DNA from: Malaya genurostris
Taxonomy: Eukaryota > Arthropoda > Insecta > Diptera > Culicidae
NCBI RefSeq assembly: GCF_030247185.1
Contig: NC_080571.1
Location: 17,081,631 to 17,145,630 of the forward strand
DNA length: 64,000 nt
Direction: 5' to 3'
The notes below the pieces were generated by a model, which saw only the letters and a program-made list of their open reading frames with translations, searched no databases and was not told where the DNA came from. Position numbers and translations under genes: made by a program. Of the stretch, positions 24,325 to 35,844 are shown piece after piece; the first letter of the stretch is position 1; every line of letters begins with the position of its first letter.

Positions 24325-24991
24325 ACTTTAAAATGAAAAATGAAACCAACACTACACAGTACTCAATCAAAAGGGAAAGAAAAAACTTCTACCTTAAAAT
24401 CGTTGTCTATCTCCGTTGCACTGCCGTGTAGATCCTCGTTGCTCTAGATGTTCTTGTTGGATGCTGATTGTTGGATGTGATGCTACTGCTACCTGACATC
24501 CAGCACCACTCGATTTCCGATTTACTTTTGTCTTCGCCAGCTGCAACCAGCGCAGGTCACCGGTGTATACCTGCGTGTTGTATGGCAGTGGAAAGACCGA
24601 ATTGTCTTGTCTCCTTCTTCCTTGTGCTCCGCACCGATATGCTTCTGCACCGAAGTGCCTTCGCACCGGTGTGCTTTTGCACTCTCCTGCTTCTGTGTGC
24701 CTTTGCACTCTTCTTCTTCAATGTGCCTTTGCACTCTCCTGCTCAGCACTTGTGGCTGTATATTGCGGCCTGGGTAGAGTTTGGGAAACGCCCTTTGTTG
24801 TTTCCTTCACCAGCTTGGCCCAGCACTAGGGCTCTCTTATGCAGCACGATTTTACGTTTTAACGGCTGCTGCCAACAGGTCTCTACCTGTAGTTCAACCG
24901 TTGTCGTATTTAACGCGTGTAAACTAACCAGCGTTATTAAACTGTACGCTTCTATACACAACCTTCTCGGTTGAACGGCTATTACTGAATG
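24325..24991 (-). other. 5' UTR of the intact I-clade LINE
   Basis: Transcript-leading region of the element on the - strand. It includes a purine/pyrimidine-biased stretch with repeated 'gcaaaggcac' and 'gagtgcaaa' words (24640-24745). LINE 5' UTRs of this clade usually contain an internal promoter, but I see no diagnostic motif I can assign. Open frames on either strand here are not supported as genes. Confidence 0.6.
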
Positions 24992-24999
24992 AAAATAAA

Positions 25000-25723
25000 A
25001 TTTAAATTGGAACTCCAATGGACTTAATGAAATGATAAAAAAGTTTCATGAAAGGAAGGTCACGACAAGCAAGAATGTCGCGAATTGGATAGTCTACCTT
25101 GGGTACGCAAGGAATTTATTAGTTGAGATCTGATATCACGATACTCCACGCATGTCCAAACGACATGGTCAATATCGCGGTAACCTTCGCCACAAGCACA
25201 ATGATTAGTCTCGGAAAGTCCAATTCGAAGGAGATGTGCATCTAACGTGTAGTGATTGGACATGAGTCTGGACATCACACGAATGAAGTCTCTACTTACA
25301 TCCAATCTCCTGAACCATGCCTTTGTCGATATTTTAGGAATAATTAAGTGCATCCACCGACCCAGATCATCTTTATCACAAGTGTTCTTTGGCGAGACGC
25401 GCTATACAATTCGTCTTTCATAAATTTCACCCTCAATAGCACCACGTTTGGCTAAACTATCGGCTCTGGAGCGTTTGAGCGAATGGCTTCAATTGCACTC
25501 AGACTATCTGTTAAGAGAAAATAATGGTTTGGAGATAATGTGACGATTACACTCAAACTATAATGAACTGCTGCTAACTCTGTTATATAAACAGATGCAG
25601 GTTCTTGAAGCCTAAATGAAGCCGAAACATTATTGTTGAATATACTAAACCCAGTAGCCTCTTCAATTCGTGATCCGTCCGTGTAAAATATTTTTTTAGA
25701 GTCATATGCCTGAACTTACAAGT
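25000..25723 (-). pseudogene. I-clade LINE, old copy: ORF2 C-terminal relic
   Basis: Nearly identical to the end of the intact ORF2, from the RNase H start (TDGSRIEEATG) to the last residues. It has internal deletions near 25080, 25375 and 25460, and frameshifts. It is 5'-truncated at about 25723. With 18641-18934 it forms one older copy split by the insertion of the intact element. Confidence 0.85.
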
Positions 25724-25815
25724 AAATGACTGTTTAAAACTTGAATCAAAGGAATATTCTACAAAACCAAACACAAACGAGTTGGGCCTGTTAAAAAACG
25801 TGCTTAATCCTCCTA

Positions 25816-26815
25816 AAGACTGTCCCAGAAAGTATGAACGCACTTTGATTCGCTGTAACTAACTCACAAGGGTTAGATATTCAAATTTTATTCGATATAC
25901 TGATAATATTAGACTACAACAACAGAATATTATTCTCAACATTTGCTACTTAGCCATTGTAGACTAGCTGGCGCACCTTCTTGCAAACGTTCCTCATTAA
26001 ATTTCGTACAGACTTCTTGGCGATAAGTTTTGACACTTTTTTCCAATCTTTTTCGAACTGTTGAATGGTTTCGGCGGCCGAGACATGTTCCCTAAAATGT
26101 GCCTTCGTTAATACCCAAAATTCCTCAATTGGTCGAAGTTGTGGGCAATTTGGTGGATTCATGTCTTTTGGGACGAAAGTGACATTTTTGGTAGTATACC
26201 ATTCTACCATTGATTTCGAGTAGTGGCAAGAAGCAAGATCTCGCCAGAAGTTAACAGGATCCTTGTGGCTTCGAATCATGGGTAGAAGTCGTTTTTGTAA
26301 ACATTCCTTGATGTATATTTCGCTGTTCATTGAAGCAGTGGTGATGAAGGGTTTCGAAATCTTACCGCAGATACAAATTGCCTGCCAGACCATAGCTTTC
26401 TTACCAAATTTTTCGATTTCAATCGATGTCTCGGACTGGTTTAACACTTGCCCTTCTTGCACCGTATAATATTGTGGTTCCGGCAAGGATTTGTAATTGA
26501 GTTCTACGTAGGTTTCGTCGTCCATGATTATGCAGTTTAAATTTCTAGCAAGAATCGTATTTTACAGCTTTCGAACTCTCGGCCTGATCGATGCTTCTTG
26601 TTTCGGACTACGTTTTGGTTGTTTCAGCTTCTTATAGGTTCGAAGATTCAAACGTTCTTTAGCACGAAGAACATTTGACTTCGAAGTGCCCACTTTTTTG
26701 GCCACATCCTGAACTGAAACCTCCTTCTTTTGCTCGAACGCCTTCAGTATACGTTTATCCAACTGAGGGTTAGCAGGACCTTTTTTCGACCCGTTTTCGG
26801 TTTATCCTCGAAGGT
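25816..26815 (-). mobile_element. ITmD37E transposon copy 1, one end missing
   Basis: The terminal repeat AAGACTGTCCCAGAAAGTAT starts at 25816 after TA (25814-25815) and matches the ends of copy 2. The opposite end is not found. Homology fades near 26815, inside the N-terminal coding region. The Tc1/mariner superfamily, DD37E group, is known chiefly from mosquitoes. Confidence 0.75.
25956..26810 (-). pseudogene. DD37E transposase copy 1, single nonsense plus 5' truncation
   Basis: The helix-turn-helix part reads GPANPQLDKRILKAFEQKK, then VAKKVGTSKSNVLRAKERLNL (26562-26790). A TAA follows the VRKL sequence at about 26560, where the family has Tyr. The frame then continues through MDDETYVELNY (first Asp), FWRDLASCHYSK (second Asp) and CPQLRPIEEFW (Glu, with 37 residues between Asp and Glu), to the stop near 25957. 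The catalytic domain is intact and the extreme N-terminus is missing. Confidence 0.85.
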
Positions 26816-26924
26816 GTATCATGCAGAAGAAGGAAAGTCTTCACCACGACGTCCTACCCGTCTAACGTACAAGAGGAAATGATCCCCCATAGGCAGCAAA
26901 AGACTATGTGGTAGAAACAGGTGG

Positions 26925-27378
26925 GGCAAACACAACTCTTTTGAAGACAAACACGAGAAAAGGTCCCTAAGTACAAATGACAGTTTCTCTTTGTTTACTT
27001 TCTTTTTCGAGTATTACGGTCCAATCAGTAATCTTTCCATCTAACACTTCACATAGAATAACAGCAAAAACCATCAACTTTCGATATGCACTGTAGAATT
27101 CGTTGGAAATTATTGGAATTTGCCGTAATAATTGAAAGAGAAAACTGTCATTTGCACTTGGGACCTTTTCTAATGTTCATCGAGTTTTGTGTTAGTGAAA
27201 TTAACTTTGCTTCAGCAAGCCAAGTCAAACTAGAAACCACGTGCTTGCTTTTGTCACATCGTTCGGACTAGTAGTGAATCAAAGCATGTTTATTTTTAAT
27301 ACTATGTCGTCATACCGAACTGTTTACAAATTTTTGGTCACCAACGCAAGCATGCCATGTGGTCTGCCCCACCTGTTT
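26925..27378. mobile_element. Inverted-repeat (foldback/MITE-like) element
   Basis: Outer ends 'aaacaggtggggca' at 26928 and the complement at 27364-27377. An inner block 'agaaaaggtccc-aag-gcaaatgacagttt' at 26952-26993 recurs inverted at 27130-27175. The spacing of inner and outer repeats is unequal, so one arm has an insertion or deletion. No coding capacity was seen and no clear target duplication was found. Confidence 0.5.
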
Positions 27379-27699
27379 ATATCACATTGAGCAGAAGAGA
27401 CAAAAAAAAACAAAAATCTCAAATCACTGCCTGGCTGCAAACCAGAATACCGAGGATAGATTTATGACACGGTGTGTGTTTGATTTCTGTTGAATGTGTT
27501 TCCATAGAGATAGGACTATATTTAAATGCTGTGGTGGCCAAGTAAAGCAAAGCATGCTTGGTTCGTCTATTTAATTGGACTTTCTGAATACAAGTGGATT
27601 GATTTTTAAAATTAAGCAATTGTAATTCTTAGCTCGGAGATTCTGCAATTAGCGTTAATATAAATTCGTTTAGTTCTGCGTTTATATTTATAGTTTTAC

Positions 27700-29327
27700 A
27701 ATGATTGAAACTCCTATCTAACTCGTATTTACAGTAACTTCGGAAATCCGCGTAAAAAATGACCTCCGTGTATTGATGTAGACGAAGGAGCAATTTGTCG
27801 ACGATGGGAGAAATAAATCTTGGAACTGAAAAACTTCTAATTTCAATCTTTCAATGATTTAAATAATGTATTGCTGTATTGATATAAGCTGATTTTTCCA
27901 AAATTTGATGTTTCACATTGCGTTCGATATCTGTCTCTTAGCCTAGTAGTTCTAAGGTGGTAGAATATTACCTATTGAATTATTCATTGCTTAATTTGAA
28001 ACTCGGAATGTTATTGGTAGACGATCGAAATCAAATTCAGTTCACCACAAATGCGACATTGATGTGCTAAAATCAGATCAATTGTAGAAGGATTTCTCAT
28101 AGAAGATATATTATTTGGGCTGGTATGAAATAAAACTGGTTAAAAACCAGTGGAGAGTTCATTATGAAGAAATCGCACTTCCTGATTATTTTTCTGGTTA
28201 CTAAACAAGAAATATTTATACATTTAAAAACTTTTTAAGTAAAATCAAATTGATATATTGAATTTTTTGCAACGATCATTCGATTTATTTGCTCATTAAC
28301 GTATTGAAATCGTAAACATGCTGCATTTGAAAAATCGGATGAAATGACGGATGTACCTATCCTATATTAGAAAAAAAAGGTTTATTATTTTTTAGTTGGT
28401 TTGACGTGAAGTCGCCATAACTAAGTTCAGTTTTTGCAATGATTGAGAGGAAACGTATATTGGAAAAGTCAAATAAATGAAAAACTCACAGAAAATATAC
28501 TTTTTTGAGAAAAGATTCGCTCAGAGACAGGACTCGAACCTGCGTTCTTATGCATTCGTGCATACGCGTTAACATTTCGCCACCCTAAGCAGTGTAATAG
28601 ACACGGCTCTACCACACGACTGGGTTTGGTTAGCGAACATCGAACACGGTCTAAATTCTAGGCCGCCTCACGACCGGTATCATATATCCAAACATTTTCT
28701 TTGTTCATCAGACAACAAACACTAGTCTTCTCGCTCTATACCTATTCTTCCGCAAAACTTTGACATAAAACTTCGTATAACTCAAAAAGTAAACATCCGA
28801 TCTCAAAACCATTCAATAGCGTTCAGAGTGACGGGAAGACCTTTCATTTGCGACTAGTTTGATCAACATCGGTCTAGCCATCTCTGAGATCTCGACCTCT
28901 TAGTTGACAACACACATACAGACACACACACACATACACACACGGACATTTGCTCAGTTCGTCGAGCTGAATCGATTGGTATATGACACTCGGCCCTCCG
29001 GCTCTCGCAAAATTTTTCTAAACTTTGAGCGAATTCTATACCTATTTTTTATATTTATAAAAAAAGGTAAAACAGCCATGTCCGTTCGATAGAAACCAGT
29101 TACGTGCAACCCTGACCATTAGATGACAAAAAAGGCTTTTTGCTTTTCATATATGCACTAGTAATAATGAATATTTCCTATTTATGGATCGAGTTGTTTT
29201 TGTTGACATGGGATATCCGTTTAAAGCTTGAATTAAAGCAATATTAAAAAAAACTAAACAAAGACGTTTTGGGAATTTTTATCTCGCAAACCGGGAAATT
29301 GAAATCGGCAATCGGCTTGCCACCCTG
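27700..29327. mobile_element. hAT-like non-autonomous element, copy 2 (with a nested insert)
   Basis: The interior matches 9880-10370 of copy 1 ('tagttctaag-tggtagaat', 'ataaaactggtt-aaaccag-ggagagtt', 'attgaaatcgtaaacat'). The right end 'ccgggaaattgaaatcggcaat...cttgccaccctg' ends at 29327. 28480-29080 is a foreign insert. The left terminus is not preserved. Confidence 0.6.
28480..29080 (-). repeat. CCACCTAGTGG-related repeat with tRNA-like segment, nested in hAT copy 2
   Basis: 28740-29070 matches 41990-42280 ('aaaaccattcaatagcgttcag', 'ggacatttgctcagttcgtcgagctgaatcgattggtat', 'tatacctattttttatat'). Next to it, 28505-28580 on the - strand is tRNA-like, with B box GGTTCGAGTCC (complement at 28530-28540) and a plausible 7-bp acceptor stem. 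The anticodon loop is malformed, so it is a tRNA-derived repeat, not a tRNA gene. Confidence 0.5.
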
Positions 29328-31660
29328 ATACAATAATCAGTGAAGAAATTCAGTCCGGAAATTTTGCTTTCATCAGTTTCGCCTTATTTGATGCGAACGT
29401 GTAATGACGCAACTATTTAAAGTAAACCCCGTTCCACACAGCTTACATCAGTATAATATTATTTCTGACTGTGTGAAGTTTCGTGGCTGGGTAATTTCGA
29501 TGTCTTACTGGGAATTAAACTAACACTTGCGATCACATGGAATCGACGAGAAGACTGTTCTGGATATTTTGCTTCATCAGTATTCAACAGCAGCAGATTC
29601 ATACTCAAAAAAAAATTTACTCAGTCTTGTTTAACATCGAATCAATTATACAAATCCGGTAGTTTCAAGGACTAGTAAATTGATCCCTGAACTGTTTTCG
29701 GAATTTTCTTCTACTGAAATAGTAGGAAAGGAAACGTATGACTTTTAGTCGTCTCTGACATCACCCAGAACTTACCCTTCAATCTCAGTAGTTACCAACT
29801 GTCTGAAATTTGAGTGCACGATCGAAAGCCATAAAATCTCGGAACTTCCGGAAATCTTTTCATCTTAAACATAACCAAACACCTGGAACCGAAACATCAA
29901 CACCAGCAACGGTAGCAGAGAGTCAGCTCCACCTGCACCGGTATTATCAGGACCATAAAATCTGATGACAGATCGTAAAATCCGGAACCTCTTTTGCTCC
30001 CGCGAAGAAAATCTCCGTGACTCGTAATGTGTGCTATCATTCATCCTGATCCCACTTTCCGTACGGCATAGCCATCTCCGGTTCGGGCAAGAAAGAAAAA
30101 AACCGGGGCAAAAGTAGGGAAAATAACTGCTTTATGGTTTTTTTTTTATATCGCCTTCACATTGATGCTTCAGTCAACCGAACGGCACCTGCTGACGTCA
30201 TTGGAGGAATTCACCAGCAGTCAATATGCTAACCAGCGGTGAAAATTGCTACGAAACGGTGAATTGCCTCCCACGCCGCGGCACCTCTCGTGACTGGCAA
30301 AAAGGCGGCTGCTTCAAGGACAGAAGCAGCGCAGGATGTCGGTTCGTAATGACATGATTGCTGTCATGCTCTGCTTCCTGTGACTCGAAAGGTCGTGGCG
30401 CTGTTTGACTTAGTAAACCAGAGTATTTTAATGTATTAACAAGTTCAATTTAACACATGAATAATCCGCAAGGCACTGTTCTCCGTTCGTTTTTTTTGCA
30501 GCAAACCGGAAAAGGAAACGCGGGAAAAACGTAGAAACATCTTCCAATCAGTCAAACAATTTCCTATCGATCCTCGTCTCAAAAGGAACAAGCTACTGTA
30601 AAAAGCAGCAAAGAAAAAACTAGTTATTTTAAATGTGCAATTGCATTTTTCTTGTTCCGATGGTGCACGCAATCAAGTGAAACGATGAAAAAAAAAGAAA
30701 TCATCGAGCATCCTGAAATGCCTCGAATGTTCAAACTCTGCATTTAGCCTTTTGACTGACGGAGGACGCACGTGGCTTTGATCTTTACAATTGTCCCAGA
30801 AGATTCAATCGGGTTTCCTTTCTTCCAGTAGGGGACAACTGCCACAAAGATCCTTGTTCCGCTGAACGCCTGGCACACAATCCAGGTACACTGGAAACAC
30901 AGTCTCTCCTATTGATTGTTCGGTCCTTTGCCGTTTCAACATCGGGGTCCTTTTGTATTTCCCCCTGTGCTAGAGAACGGTACGAGATGTAAGCAACAGA
31001 AGCTTTCAGAACCGAAGCAAAGCTGCACAGGAAACGAAGCAATTGTACAAACCGAGCCGCCCCTTTCCGTCGTCACAAATGGCTCGGTTCGGCCTCGGCA
31101 GGATTCCTGTGCCGACCAGCAGCAGCTAAATAAATAAGATCCAGGCTCCTGATGGCTAACCTAGTTTTTTTTCCAATCCGATACGGAATACCTTCTGTTT
31201 TTCGGAGACCAGAGCGAAGAGTGGTGCTATGCAATGATGTGTGAGATTAAGTGCGATTTGGGCCGACTGTGACGTCAGTTCTCGGTGTGCCAGGGGTGCA
31301 TCATTGCCGTTTGCAACATGAAACGAGATCCTTTATCTGTTTATGCATCACTGTTCTACTCTTTTGTTTCGGAGGCGAAATGAAATGTTTTCGCTATTTC
31401 ATTCGGTTATCTTTTTTCCAATTTGTTTCTCATTGGTTCTTGATTAAAAGTTAATAGCTATCTGTGATTTATCAAAACGAACCTGTGAAAGAGAGAAATG
31501 TAATATGTTGATGAGTGAAGTTAATATAATAAACTGCTGAAAGCTTGACAAATAAAAATTAAAAAATTGAATTGTATTTCTGACTCCAGAAGCGGTTAAA
31601 ATTCTTCACAATCCAAATAGAATAGGCAAAAATTAGTTTCCATTTTACTCACTCACTTCG
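29328..31660. other. Non-repetitive intronic-type DNA, no gene recognised
   Basis: Single-copy within the window, with GC higher between 30150 and 31350. Open frames such as 30916-31137 (+) and 30785-31042 (-) overlap each other on opposite strands and lack domains or splice signals. I call nothing here. Confidence 0.45.
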
Positions 31661-31859
31661 TTATCCACATTCCCTCTTTACTTTTCACTTCTCTTTAAGT
31701 GGTTTTCGTTTCTCGTTTTGAATTTTGACTTCTTCAGTTTCTAATTTTACAACTTTCATTTTTGGCTTTGAAATGTTGACTTTGTGTCAAAATTTTTATT
31801 TTTAGTTTCCATTTTCAGCACCCACAATCAGTGTTGATGATTGCTGAAAATTACAACAA

Positions 31860-32205
31860 CAACACAACATTTTCACAACATTTTCAATCCGGTAGAAGAT
31901 GCTACAAGAACTCGAGTCTCTCAATGCATGAACCGTGAGAGAATTTTGCTACATTTCTGCGCTCTTTTCATACTCTGAGTATTTCATGGCCCTTAAAAAA
32001 ATTACAGTCTGATAATGATCGTTGCTGTGTGGGATTTCCCAAGAGAGAATCGCAAGTTGACAATTATCGCAGAAAATCGAATCGATGATTCAACTTGATG
32101 ATTCTCATACTAGGTTGCAATATTTAAAAACCCTTGTGTGGAGCATTCACATACATTTTCATAGACACAAATTATACAAAGGTTATATGCACATAACATA
32201 GTTAG
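31860..32205. mobile_element. hAT-like element fragment (third copy)
   Basis: Matches 10770-11065 of the full copy: 'agatgctacaagaactcg', 'tctctcaatgcatgaaccgtg', 'agagagaatcgcaagttga' and 'atacaaaggttatatg'. Both ends are missing. Confidence 0.6.
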
Positions 32206-32751
32206 AATAAGGGGCAATAGTAAAATGATTCTATCGCAATTATCCACTGCCCATACAGAATCGGATCGCGAAACGAGAATAAGCGACCGTTTGTTGCTTC
32301 AGAGAGAATCCTCACAGCAGCGTGCTAGCCGTTGATTCTCAGACGGTTCACCGAGAGAAATTCGCTCTCGCACTAGTGTCTATTCTATGTTAAATGTACC
32401 ATGCCGGTTTTTTTGTTGAGCATTCTTTGATACGATGAAAGCCATCCTTGCCCACAATATTGTTTTTCACTTTTCAATCGTCAGTTTTGCGCTTGACACT
32501 TTACGTTTCTCACTCTTCGATCTTCGTTTTTTACTTTTCTATTTCTACTACTAGTTGTTTCCTTTTCGTTTTCAACTTTCCACCTTTCGTTTGCATTTCT
32601 CACTTTTTGGTTTTACTTACTTTGATAATTTCAAATTCGATTTTTCATGTTTGCTCTTCTTTTATAAAAAGGTACTGACGTAAAAATGTTACCAGTTTAT
32701 ATTTCTAGGGATCCGGATCCGACTTACGGTTTGGAAAATACAGAGTAATGT

Positions 32752-32823
32752 GTTTTTTGCATCGTCGCTTAAAATGATTTTAATTTTAAATAAAATCATT
32801 TGGAGCGACGATGCAGAAAACGC
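32752..32823. repeat. Hairpin, approximately 31-bp stem
   Basis: The arm at 32752-32782 ('tttgcatcgtcgcttaaaat...') pairs with 32791-32823 with about two or three mismatches around a short AT loop. It lies beside CCACCTAGTGG-type phrases and may be an inverted junction of two repeat units. Confidence 0.7.
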
Positions 32824-32955
32824 AATCTTAAAAACTGGGTTCTAAAATATTTTAGTTTAAATTTGTAGATCAAACGTACCGGTTACTAGAGATGGTCGGG
32901 TCAGCAATTTCTCAATCCCGAATTCGACTTGTACCTAAAGGAGAATAGAAAAAAA

Positions 32956-33845
32956 CCCTTCTTAATCCACCTAGTGGTGGTGATAATGCCTTTCTCTTTC
33001 TTCATAATAGTCTCATGAATTTTTTATCATTTTATAAAATAATTTCCGACACTAATTTTGGCTCACTTTTGACACTAATTAATTCAGATTTTCGATCTTG
33101 AAAAATCACCATAGGGGCAAGTATATGAAATTTCCGAAATCGAAGAATAGTTTTGGCCCTAAAGTCTTTGAATTGCATGAAACATCGAGATTTAATGTCA
33201 TCTCGAAAACATTTTTTTTTGAAAAAATCGACTTTCTGGGACTTCCCAGTCCCAGATAGTCGATTTTTTCCCAGTCCCAGAGAGTCGATTTAAAAAATTG
33301 TTTTTTGAGATGACACTAAATCTCGACGTTTCATGCAATTCTAAGACGGTTGTCATAAAATTTTTTTTTTCGATTTCGGAAACATCATATACTCTCCCTT
33401 ATGGTGATTTTTCAAGATCGAAAATTTTCAAACCTTAACCGTCGGGAAGTACCCCTTACCCAAATCCGATTCAGCTCAAATTTCATATGGGGACTTTTTT
33501 CGAAGTGCTCAAACTTTTGAGCACCACCGCCTTACGAAATTATAGGGGATCCCAAAATATTCGCATTCTTATATATATTAGAGCGATAAAAAACAACGTG
33601 TTTTGTCGGTTACGTCACTTATATCATCATATCTCCGGAACCAGCAGTCGCAGTCATATGATCTTTGAACTTGATCAATGGCCAATAGTAGCATTCAAAC
33701 GAGCATAAGTTTCTTAAAATCGGTTCAGTCATCTCTGAGAAACACACACACACAGATATTTTCCGATCTCGTCGAACTGAGTCGAATGGTACATAATACT
33801 ATGGGTCTCCGAGGCTCCGTTTGACATTTTCAATGATAGACGACG
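32956..33845 (+). repeat. CCACCTAGTGG-type repeat containing a long inverted repeat
   Basis: Starts 'cttaatccacctagtggtg' and ends after 'cgtcgaactgagtcgaatggtacat'. In its middle, arms 33088-33242 and 33274-33426 are inverted copies of each other with modest divergence. Shared words include 'ttttcgatcttgaaaaatc', 'ttgcatgaaac-tcgagattta' and 'tctgggac'. A transcript across it would fold into a stem of about 150 bp. Confidence 0.65.
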
Positions 33846-34715
33846 ATAGACCGCTCCTAATAACCAAAAACACATCTATTTTCAATTTTGTTTGCACGTT
33901 TCAATCTTCATGCTACGCTGCTTCTCTTCTAACTACTCTTCGCATACTATTCTTTTTACACTTTTAGCCTTCATACTATTCATTTTAAACTACTGTCTGT
34001 TCATTTAAAACTTTTCAGTTTCATTTCATACTATTCATTTGAAATTTATAGTTTAGCTTTCTTAAGTTTCATTTTAAATTTGTCATTTATTTTTATTCGT
34101 TTTACACTCCTCAGTGTTTTCCTTCGAATTTCGTTTTTCTGAAATCCTCATCAGTCAGTTAAGAAAATTTACAATTTTTATTCGCCATTGGTTATTACGC
34201 TTCTTTTCTTATTTTGCACTTTAAAATTTTACCATGTTTAATTTTCATTGTTTACATTGTTCTATTGCCAGTTTTCTATTCTCTGTTTTTATCAAAACCA
34301 ATGCTGCCAATGCATTGCAATGAAATATACTCTGAACCGTCGATTCAATACAAGAGTGCAATAAACTTCTTCGAAGATCCGCTATATTATTTCAAAAACA
34401 TTAATAAAATCAATTATTTTTTTATTCACAGCTTATCGTTGATTTTTCAAATTGTTCATTCAACTTTGCTGTATTCACTTTTCGCTTTTCATTAATTTCG
34501 TTCTCCGTTTTTCACTTCTTATGTTCTATTTGCTCAATTTTATGTTATGTCATCTAATTTTCACTTTCGATTTTTAAACCCAAATCACGACTTACGCATT
34601 TTATAATTTCACTTACAAATTATCGCTTACCATATCGCTCCTCAGTTTCAATCCTGTAACACCGGTTTGGATAGTTTCTAGTACTGTCTCAACGAGCACA
34701 TAACTTCCTCAGATA

Positions 34716-35840
34716 AAGACTTTCCCAGAAAGTATGGACGCACTTTGATTTCGCTGTAAATAATTCACAAATGTTAGATATTCAAATTTTATTCGATATA
34801 CTGATAATATTAGACTACAACAACAGAATATTATTCTCAACATTTGCTACTTAGCCATTGTAGACTAGCTGGCGCACCTTCTTGCGAACGTTCCTCATTA
34901 AATTCCGTACAGACTTCTTGGCGGCAAGTTTTGACACTTTTTTCCGATCTTTTTTGAAACTGTTGAATGGTTTCGGCTGCCGAGACTTGTTTCCTAATAT
35001 GTGCCTTCGTTAATGCCCAAAATTCCTCAATTGGTCGAAGTTGTGGGCAATTTGGTGGATTCATGTCTTTTGGAACGAAAGTGACATTTTTGGTAGTATA
35101 CCATTCTACCGTTGATTTCGAGTAGTGGCAAGAAGCAAGATCTAGCCAGAATACAACAGGATCCTTGTGGCTTCGAATCATGGGTAGAAGTCGTTTTTGT
35201 AAACATTCCTTGATGTATATTTCGCTGTTCATTGAAGCAGTGGTGATGAAAGGTTTCGAAATCTTACCGCAGCTACAAATTGCTTGCCAGACCATAGCTT
35301 TCTTACCAAATTTTTCGACTTCAATCGATGTCTCGGATTTGTTTACCACTTTCCCTTCTCGCACTGCATAATATTGTGGTTCCGGCAAGGATTTGTAATC
35401 GAGTTTCACGTAGGTTTCGTCGTCCATGATTATGCAGTTCAAATCGTATTGTACAGCTTTCGAACCCTCGGCCTGATCGATGCTTCTTGTTTCGGACTAC
35501 GTTTTGGTTGTTTCTGCTTCTTATAGGTTCAAAGGTTCAAACGTTCTTTAGCACGAAGAACATTTGACTTCGAAGTGTCCACTTTTTTGGCCACATCCAT
35601 TTTTGCTATCTTTCTCAGTGACAGTCCGCGTTCTGTGCACCATTTGTACACAATTTTTCGATGTTGTTCTGCTGAAAGTCCACGCATTTCGAAACAAACT
35701 AATGAAAACAAATAAACAACTGCACAAGTGGTTAGAGAAGAGTGTAAACAACACGACGCAGCAATACTAATTAACAGATTCTGAATCATTGCGAAATGGC
35801 AGCGGTTTTTTGTTGCGTCCATACTTGCTGGGACAGTCTT
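34716..35840 (-). mobile_element. ITmD37E transposon copy 2, both ends present (1125 bp)
   Basis: Terminal repeats begin AAGACTTTCCCAGAAAGTAT (left) and AAGACTGTCCCAGCAAGTAT (right, complement), flanked by TA at 34714-34715 and 35841-35842. It is the same subfamily as copy 1 and is internally shortened. Confidence 0.85.
34857..35694 (-). pseudogene. DD37E transposase copy 2, deleted and frameshifted
   Basis: The N-terminus MRGLSAEQHRKIVYKWC...LRKIAK is joined directly to DVAKKVDTSKSNVLRAKERLNL, so the piece between the two helices of the DNA-binding region is deleted. Compared with copy 1, about 13 bp are also missing near 35440. The catalytic frame runs MDDETYVKLDY, FWLDLASCHYSK, LRPIEEFW (D, D, E with 37-residue spacing). 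It then shifts frame near 34960, so the C-terminus is scrambled. Confidence 0.85.
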
Positions 35841-35844
35841 TAAT

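Larger units (their letters stand above)
18935..24991 (-). mobile_element. Full-length I-clade non-LTR retrotransposon (6.06 kb)
   Basis: The order on the - strand is a 5' UTR of about 660 bp (24325-24991), ORF1, ORF2 with endonuclease, reverse transcriptase and RNase H, and a 3' UTR with an A-run ending at 18935. The flanks carry AAAATAAA at 18927-18934 and 24992-24999, a target duplication within an older copy of the same family. ORF1 with three zinc knuckles plus ORF2 with RNase H place it with I-factor-like elements. Both ORFs are open, so it is potentially autonomous. Confidence 0.88.
31660..34650 (+). repeat. Degenerate T/C-rich 'ttttcactttt' tracts
   Basis: Three stretches (about 31670-31810, 32455-32665 and 33885-34640) are built from loosely repeated 10-15-bp words of the type cattttcgttttcactttt on the + strand. 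They are interrupted by the features listed separately. They read as low-complexity, Leu/Phe/Ser-rich artefact ORFs. Confidence 0.45.

Noticed and set aside
28505..28580. tRNA gene on the - strand
   Set aside because: B box and acceptor stem are present, but the anticodon arm has a 6-nt loop without the invariant U. It sits inside a dispersed repeat, so it is tRNA-derived repeat sequence.
30785..31137. Antisense ORF pair near 31 kb as a gene
   Set aside because: No homology recognised and no splice or promoter context.
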